Origin: an uncultured Acidobacteriota bacterium
GTDB taxonomy: Bacteria; Acidobacteriota; Terriglobia; Terriglobales; Acidobacteriaceae
Reading direction: 5' to 3'
NCBI GenBank assembly: GCA_903873705.1
Contig: CAIQPK010000042.1
Coordinates: 1-61,896, forward strand
Length of the DNA: 61,896 nucleotides
Shown: positions 57,010 through 61,896 of the stretch, one piece after another
Layout of the letters: each line of letters starts with the position of its first letter
Position numbering within the stretch: position 1 is the first letter of the stretch
Position numbers and translations under genes: made by a program
The notes under the pieces: generated by a model
The model's database searches: none
Told to the model about the DNA's origin: nothing
The model's input: the letters and a program-made list of their open reading frames with translations, nothing else

Positions 57010-58755
57010 ATGCCCGCGCCCCGAGTTGCTAAAGCGGAGAACACGCAGACACCCGCGCAGCTTGCGGCGGCGATAGAGGATTTTCTCTCGGCGCATGCTG
57101 AGGCTGCGGTGCTCGAAGATGGCAAAGTCATCTTCGATATGCGCGGGGCGAAGTACACCGTCTCAACCGAGCATGATCTCTGCACGCTGCATCTCTGGAG
57201 CGACGAGCGAAACGTGGTGCGGCGGGTGGTTGCTGCCGCGGAGCGCGGTGGAGCGTTGCGGCTGGCGACGCTGCGTTTTGGTCATGCGCAGAGCAAGTTG
57301 CTGGAGCTGGTTGCCTCGCGCGAAAGGCGGACGCCGACGACGCGAGAGACAGCGCGCACACGTTATCTGAAGACGCTGGAGCGGATGCTGCTGCGGCAGT
57401 TTCCGGAGTGGAAGGCCGAAGGTTTTCGCACGGCGATGGACCTGGAGCGGAGCTTTGGGCCGGCGTATGCGCGTGGGACGCTGGTGCGCGGACAGCAGGC
57501 GTGGGCGGTGATCGCGGTAAATGCGCAGGAGAGCGCGGCGACGGTCGATGGGGTGTTGACGATGGGGGTTTTATGGCTCGACTACTGCCGCGAACATGCG
57601 GGCGGCAAGCGGCTTTACCAGGGGTTGAAGGTGGTGGTGCCGTGCGGGATGGCAATGACGACGCTTTCCAGGCTGGCATGGATGAACGAGGGCGCAGCGC
57701 AGTGGGAGCTGTACGAGTTCGACGAGAAGGCTGAAGAGCTGACGCCGCGCGATGCGGCAGACCATGGGAACCTGCGGACGCGGTTGATTCATCATCCGGA
57801 TGATGCGGCTGCGGCGGAGCGGTTTGCGCCGGCGGTGGAGCAGGTGCTGGCGCTGGTGCCGGAGCATGAGCGCGGGCGCGTGGAGCAGCGGCTGCGGAAC
57901 ACGGCGGAACTGGCGTTCCTGCTGCATGGGCTGGAGTTTGCGCGGGTGCGGGTGGGGTTTGTGGGGAACAGTTTCCAGCAGGCGCTGGAGACGACGGTGG
58001 GCGTGGGTGAGAGTGAGACGGCGCTGACGGAAGAGAACCGCGGCGAGCTGGCGGCGGCGGTGGCGGAGCTGTTTGCGCGGCGGCGTGCGGACGCGGCGGA
58101 CAAGGCGCGGGACCCGCTGTTTCGGGTGGCGCCGGAGCGGTGGCTGGAGTCGGTACTGCGGCTGGACCTGGCACCGTTGACGCGGCACCTGGCTCCGGAG
58201 ATTCCGCGCGGCGGCGTGAGGGGGCGGAACCGGTTTGCTAACGAAGTTGATCCGGACACGGTGGGCAATCGTGCGGACTCACCGCTGCCGGGGAAGGCGA
58301 TGGAGCACGAGGAGTCGCGGGTGATTCCGCGGTTCGATGCGCGGCATGTTTATACGCAGGTGCCGGCGATTGCGGGGGCGAAGGACCGAGGGATGCTCGA
58401 CCTGTTGGGGGTGACGGCGGACGGGCGGCTGGCGGTGATTGAGCTGAAAGCGGATGACGACCTGCACCTGGCGCTGCAGGGTTTGGACTACTGGATTCGG
58501 GTGCGGCACCATCATTTGCAGACAGCGGATGCGAAGACCGGGCTGGGAGAGTTTCAGCGGCATGGGTACTTCAGCGGTGTGGAGCTTTCGCCGCTGGCGC
58601 CACGGCTGTACCTGGTGGCGCCGGCACTGCATATTCATCCGGCGACTGAGGTGGTGCTGCGGTACGTGTCACCGCGGGTCGAGTGGAACTTGCTGGCGCT
58701 GGATGAGCGGTGGCGGGAGAAGATTCGGGTGGTCTGGCGGAAACAGGGCAGTTGA
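57010..58755 (+). CDS. Uncharacterised protein with C-terminal PD-(D/E)XK-like nuclease core
   Basis: A 581-aa cytosolic protein with no recognised name. The C-terminal 130 residues have a restriction-nuclease-like core: D464 (RGMLDLLGVTADG), then E478-x-K480 in GRLAVIELKADDDLHLALQG, then LDYWIRVRHHH, consistent with D-x13-ExK in NucS- or RecB-like folds. The N-terminal 60 residues (LAAAIEDFLSAHAEAAVLED) and the large middle part (RYLKTLERMLLRQFPEWKAE; LMGVLWLDYCREHAGGKRLY) are unassigned. It is compact with the propeller gene upstream (36-base gap). It may be a DNA-processing enzyme; no partner genes are near. Confidence 0.78.
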   Translation: MPAPRVAKAENTQTPAQLAAAIEDFLSAHAEAAVLEDGKVIFDMRGAKYTVSTEHDLCTLHLWSDERNVVRRVVAAAERGGALRLATLRFGHAQSKLLELVASRERRTPTTRETARTRYLKTLERMLLRQFPEWKAEGFRTAMDLERSFGPAYARGTLVRGQQAWAVIAVNAQESAATVDGVLTMGVLWLDYCREHAGGKRLYQGLKVVVPCGMAMTTLSRLAWMNEGAAQWELYEFDEKAEELTPRDAADHGNLRTRLIHHPDDAAAAERFAPAVEQVLALVPEHERGRVEQRLRNTAELAFLLHGLEFARVRVGFVGNSFQQALETTVGVGESETALTEENRGELAAAVAELFARRRADAADKARDPLFRVAPERWLESVLRLDLAPLTRHLAPEIPRGGVRGRNRFANEVDPDTVGNRADSPLPGKAMEHEESRVIPRFDARHVYTQVPAIAGAKDRGMLDLLGVTADGRLAVIELKADDDLHLALQGLDYWIRVRHHHLQTADAKTGLGEFQRHGYFSGVELSPLAPRLYLVAPALHIHPATEVVLRYVSPRVEWNLLALDERWREKIRVVWRKQGS

Positions 58756-58760
58756 TGCGG

Positions 58761-60086
58761 TCAGGGGTGCTGATTGCGTTCTTTCGATCGCCATGAAAGC
58801 AGGATGATGCCGAATAGAAGGCTTGCCGCGGCAGCAAACATGCCGGTGGCGAAGCTGCCCGAATCCTGGCGGAGTCGGCCGAGGATGGCGGGTCCGGCAA
58901 AGCCGCCGATGTTGCCCAGGACGTTGACCGAGGCGATGGCGGCGGGGATGAAGGCGGCCGGTTGGCGGAGGGTAACCTGCGACCAGAAGGGCGGTGTTGC
59001 ACCCAGAGCGCCGGCCGCACCGAGGCCGAAGGCGGTCAGCAGCAAGGGAATATGCAGCGCGGCGGTTTGCGCGGCGAGGGCCACAGCAGCATAGCCGATA
59101 CCGGCGGCGATGAGGGGGACGATGAGGGTCCAGCGGCGGGACGGTGCGCGGTCAGCGATGCGTCCCCAGAGCAACATGCCCGCGGCAGCGATGAGGTAGA
59201 CGATGGAGACGTGCCAGCCGATGGCAGAGCGGGCTACGCCGGCGTCGCCGAGGATGCGCGGCAGCCAGAAGCTCTGCGCGTAGAGCGCCAGCTGCATGGT
59301 GAAGTACACCGCAGCAAAGAGCAGGATATGGAGCAACTGGGGGATTCCGAGGAGGGGTGAGTGCGGCTGCTCGGCGAGGGATGGGGGTTCGTCGGCGAGC
59401 CGGGCTTCGGCGAGGGTGGTGCGCTGGGGGTCGGTGAGCCAGCTTGCGGTTTTGGGATTGTCGGTCATCAGCCAGGGAAGCAGTGCTCCGGCGAGCAGAG
59501 CGGGGACGGCTTCGACCAGGAGCAGGAGTTGCCAGTCAGTGAAGCGACCGGCGCCGCCGCGAGTGAGTATCCATGACGAGAGTGGTCCGCCGAAGATGCT
59601 GGCCATGGGAATCGCGAAGAGGAACCAGGCGGTGAAGCTGGTGCGGACACGGCGCGGCAGCCAGAGCGTGAGGTAAAGGATGACTCCGGGATAAAAGCCT
59701 GCCTCCGCCACGCCGAGCAGAAAGCGGAGCGCGAGAAAGGCTGTGCCGGTGTGCACGAAAGCCATGGAACCGGAGACGGCTCCCCAGAAGAGCATCAGTG
59801 CACAGAGAGTTTTGCGGGCGCCGAATCGGGCGAGCAGGAGGGTGCTGGGTAGCTGCGCCAGCAGCGCGCCGACGAAGAACATGCCCGCGCCGGTGCCGTA
59901 GAGCGCGTCGCTGAAGCCGAGGTCGCGCTGCATACCGGCGGAGGCGAAGCCGATGTTGATGCGGTCGAGATAGGCGATGAAGTAGAGCAGCGTGAGCAGC
60001 GGAAGGATGCGCCAGCCGATGCGCTTGAGCAGCGTTGCGGTGGGAGCGTCTGAGTTGAGCGTGGGCGCGAGCGCCGGCGGCGGCAT
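58761..60086 (-). CDS. MFS transporter, ACS-family-like
   Basis: A 441-aa transporter with 12 hydrophobic helices. LPLLTLLYFIAYLDRINIGF with the D-R-x-N-I-G-F pattern, and LGVAEAGFYPGVILYLTLWL, are hallmarks of the anion:cation symporter (tartrate / glucarate / phthalate) group of the major facilitator superfamily. The loop between helices 2 and 3 (LARFGARKTLCALMLFWGA) has the MFS RxGxRR-like block. Substrate is likely an organic acid. Single gene between the nuclease-like gene (convergent, 5-base gap) and dus. Confidence 0.92.
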   Translation of the reverse strand: MPPPALAPTLNSDAPTATLLKRIGWRILPLLTLLYFIAYLDRINIGFASAGMQRDLGFSDALYGTGAGMFFVGALLAQLPSTLLLARFGARKTLCALMLFWGAVSGSMAFVHTGTAFLALRFLLGVAEAGFYPGVILYLTLWLPRRVRTSFTAWFLFAIPMASIFGGPLSSWILTRGGAGRFTDWQLLLLVEAVPALLAGALLPWLMTDNPKTASWLTDPQRTTLAEARLADEPPSLAEQPHSPLLGIPQLLHILLFAAVYFTMQLALYAQSFWLPRILGDAGVARSAIGWHVSIVYLIAAAGMLLWGRIADRAPSRRWTLIVPLIAAGIGYAAVALAAQTAALHIPLLLTAFGLGAAGALGATPPFWSQVTLRQPAAFIPAAIASVNVLGNIGGFAGPAILGRLRQDSGSFATGMFAAAASLLFGIILLSWRSKERNQHP

Positions 60087-60097
60087 GACGAAGGGTA

Positions 60098-61396
60098 TCA
60101 GCCCCAGGCGGCGGGGGCGGATTCGAGCTCGGCGTCGCGCTCGAGCTCAGCTTCTTCCTGCGGGGCGTTGGCGCGGGTGGTGAAGAAGATTTCTACCTTG
60201 TCCATGACTTCGGCGCCGCGTTTGGCTTCGAAGATCTGGCGGCGGAGGACCGCTCCGCCGGGGACGCCGTGGGTGAACCAGCTGGCAAACTGCTTCATGC
60301 GGCCGATGGCGTCGCGCTGGGCGGACTCGTGGTTGCGCTTGAGGCGCTTGGAGAGGTCGTCTTCGGCGGGGCCGAGGACTTCGGGGTGCTCGGCGACTTC
60401 ATGCATGAGGCGCTCGAAGTAGTCGCGGATCATGCGGTAGCGGTCCATTTCGGTGGGCTTGTCGTAGGTGCCAGTGCCGGTGGATTGTTTGGTCGCCGTG
60501 TATTGGGCGATCTGGCGGAAGATCCAGGGATTCGCGGGCGCGGCGCGGCCGATCATGACGGCGTCGCAGTTGGTGGCATCGACCATGGCGGCGGCGTCTT
60601 CGGGGGTGCGGATGTCGCCGTTGCCGATGACGGGGATGCGAACAGCATCTTTGATGGCGGCGATGTACTCCCAGCGCGCGTGGCCGGAGTAGCCGTCTTC
60701 GCGGGTGCGGGCGTGGAGAGCGACGGCGTTGAGGCCGCAGTCTTCGGCCATTTTTGCGAGCTCGACGCAGACGATGTTCTTGTCGTTCCAGCCCATGCGG
60801 AACTTGACGGTGAAGGGGATGGTGACGGATGAGCGGATGCTTTCGAAGATGGTCTTGATGAGCGGGAGGTCGCGGAGGAGGCCGCTGCCGCCGTTGCAGT
60901 TGACGACGCGCTTGGCGGGGCAGCCGAGGTTGAGGTCGACAAGGTCGAAGCCGGCGTCCTGGCAGATGCGCGCGCTATCAGCGAGCGTGGCGGGGTTCGA
61001 GCCGAAGATTTGCGCGGAGATGGGGTGCTCGTCCTCGTAGTAGGTGAGGTAGCGCTTGCGCTTGGTTTCGCGCATGCGGGAGAGGCCGTCGGCCGAGGTG
61101 AACTCGGTCATGATGAGGCCGCAGCCGGAGGTTTCGTTGGTGGTGGCGGTGTCTACGGACGAGGGTTCAGGGTCCAGGGCCCAGGGTTCAGAAGACGGAG
61201 CGGCGTATAGGCTGGCGTTCTTGATGAAGCGGCGGAAGACGGTGTCGGTGACGCCGGCCATGGGGGCGAGGACGGTGGCGGGCGCGATGCGGACCGGGCC
61301 GATGTGGAACTCGGCGGGGACGCGGGAGTGCTCGGGCATCTCGCGGTCGATCGTGTTGTTCCATTCCTTTTTCATGTAGACGTCGGTGGTGGGCAT
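60098..61396 (-). CDS. dusB: tRNA-dihydrouridine synthase (DusB-like) with repeat insertion
   Basis: A 432-aa FMN enzyme that reduces uridine in tRNA D-loops. LAPMAGVTDTVFRRFIKNAS is the FMN/substrate opening; DLNLGCPAKRVVNCNGGSGL has the catalytic Cys; HARTREDGYSGHARWEYIAA, IGNGDIRTPEDAAAMV and VMIGRAAPANPWIFRQI follow. Typical Dus proteins are 320-350 aa; here about 25 residues (SSEPWALDPEPSSVDTATTN) are added after residue 66 by a family-D repeat, plus extra tail. The catalytic core is otherwise intact. The start may be ATG 61396 or the later MPEHSRVPAEFHIG (61339). Confidence 0.93.
   Translation of the reverse strand: MPTTDVYMKKEWNNTIDREMPEHSRVPAEFHIGPVRIAPATVLAPMAGVTDTVFRRFIKNASLYAAPSSEPWALDPEPSSVDTATTNETSGCGLIMTEFTSADGLSRMRETKRKRYLTYYEDEHPISAQIFGSNPATLADSARICQDAGFDLVDLNLGCPAKRVVNCNGGSGLLRDLPLIKTIFESIRSSVTIPFTVKFRMGWNDKNIVCVELAKMAEDCGLNAVALHARTREDGYSGHARWEYIAAIKDAVRIPVIGNGDIRTPEDAAAMVDATNCDAVMIGRAAPANPWIFRQIAQYTATKQSTGTGTYDKPTEMDRYRMIRDYFERLMHEVAEHPEVLGPAEDDLSKRLKRNHESAQRDAIGRMKQFASWFTHGVPGGAVLRRQIFEAKRGAEVMDKVEIFFTTRANAPQEEAELERDAELESAPAAWG
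61162..61194. repeat. Family D repeat inside dus
   Basis: AGGGTTCAGGGTCCAGGGCC then CAGGGTTCAGA, in frame on the minus strand, encoding EPWALDPEPSS. Confidence 0.92.
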
Positions 61397-61461
61397 GCTG
61401 CTTTCGGGAGTTGTCCGTTCTTAGTTGTTGGTTGTTAGTTTGAAGACTGTAGTTCAAAGTG

Positions 61462-61490
61462 AAAGGCCCCCGCTGGTGCGGAGGCCTCTC
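61462..61490 (-). terminator. Probable terminator of rpmE
   Basis: On the minus strand AGGCCTCCGC-ACCA-GCGGGGGCCT followed by TTCACTTTG. One stem mismatch. Sits between rpmE and dus. Confidence 0.6.
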
Positions 61491-61507
61491 GGTTGTTTGC
61501 GAGCCGT

Positions 61508-61750
61508 TTACTTGGTGGCTTCTGCTTCGGCCTTCTTGCCTTCGTCGGACTTGGCGAACTTGCGGCGGAAGCGCTCGATGCGGCCCGCAGTGTCGACCAG
61601 CTTCTGCTTGCCGGTGAAGAAAGGGTGGCAGGCGTTGCAGATTTCAACGACGATGTCGCCCTTGTGGGTGGAGCGGGTGACGAACTGGTTGCCGCAGGCA
61701 CACTTGACGTTGGTGTCTGCGTAATGCGGGTGGATTCCTTCTTTTGCCAC
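61508..61750 (-). CDS. rpmE: 50S ribosomal protein L31
   Basis: An 80-aa large-subunit protein of the zinc-containing type: [20 protein letters not shown] gives the first two Cys, [15 protein letters not shown] the second pair. [20 protein letters not shown] is the usual basic tail with an Ala/Glu extension. The start is GTG at 61750, with AAGGAG about eight bases upstream. The zinc type suggests this is the housekeeping copy. It is followed by a terminator before dus. Confidence 0.97.
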   Translation of the reverse strand: MAKEGIHPHYADTNVKCACGNQFVTRSTHKGDIVVEICNACHPFFTGKQKLVDTAGRIERFRRKFAKSDEGKKAEAEATK

Positions 61751-61896
61751 GGTGGTTCTCCTTAGCTATCCCGCCGCAGAACGGTTCGCTTGCCGGGTGT
61801 CTGGATCAGGAAAAACTCACTGAGGGACGTTGGCCGACATCGATGTTCCTGTCGCGCTGCGAGCTTGGGCCCCGTCTCCCGGGGCTTCAGGCGCTT
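61751..61896 (-). promoter_or_regulatory. rpmE upstream region (leader/promoter)
   Basis: No gene. On the minus strand it leads into AAGGAG and the rpmE GTG. A small hairpin GCCCCG/CGGGGC lies at about 61870-61887, possibly the terminator of whatever gene lies beyond the window. Confidence 0.4.

Overview
The window looks like chromosomal DNA from an acidobacterium (Acidobacteriota, probably Acidobacteriales / Terriglobia). This is inferred from strongly GC-biased codon use, a PadR gene coupled to a membrane gene of the acidobacterial permease-prefix type, the many secreted proteins starting after an AQ-type signal peptidase site, and a very dense population of short dispersed repeats. There is no rRNA, CRISPR array, prophage or classical transposase. 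One tRNA (Val-GAC) is present.

Layout. 0-5.2 kb: a hexamer repeat array, htpG, a VOC protein, a secreted M28 peptidase, a DUF1801 protein and a Rap1a-like secreted protein. 5.2-23.9 kb: almost everything is on the minus strand, and the iron-sulfur assembly genes occur in canonical order (iscR, iscS, iscU, iscA, hscB, hscA) but spread over about 18 kb. Between them lie a TlpA-like thioredoxin, a Clp N-domain protein, a Na+/H+ antiporter, a B3-type metallo-beta-lactamase, an aldo/keto reductase, VOC and DinB genes, a PadR unit and an AT-richer orphan. 23.9-30.2 kb: a CDP-alcohol phosphatidyltransferase, tRNA-Val plus rpmB, msrB, kdsA, and a TetR / azoreductase / DoxX divergon. 30.3-43.9 kb: housekeeping genes on the minus strand (comEC, rlmD-like, coaX, birA, valS, a BamD-like TPR protein, rpe). 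43.9-54.0 kb: a DUF4262 protein, a UvrC-like protein, a GIY-YIG gene bracketed by inverted repeats, the tldD/pmbA pair split by an SGNH hydrolase and a PIN-type toxin pair, and two lipoproteins. 54.1-61.9 kb: a bacillithiol-transferase-like DinB protein, an Asp-box beta-propeller, a protein with a PD-(D/E)XK-like C-terminus, an MFS transporter, a dus gene and rpmE.

The most interesting feature is the repeat ecosystem. At least nine families can be recognised by eye. Several are hairpins that share one architecture but have different, mutually compensating stems. One pair stands as a near-perfect 35-bp inverted repeat around a single GIY-YIG endonuclease gene, which suggests a nuclease-linked mobile cassette. 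Two other families are inserted in frame inside comEC, valS, dus, a uvrC-like gene and a conserved hypothetical gene, lengthening the proteins with Pro/Ser/Gly-rich peptides such as EPWALNPGPS. Several hairpin copies precede long AACAGC-type hexamer arrays through a shared palindrome. Start codons were moved inward for many genes because repeat DNA upstream happens to be open in frame.
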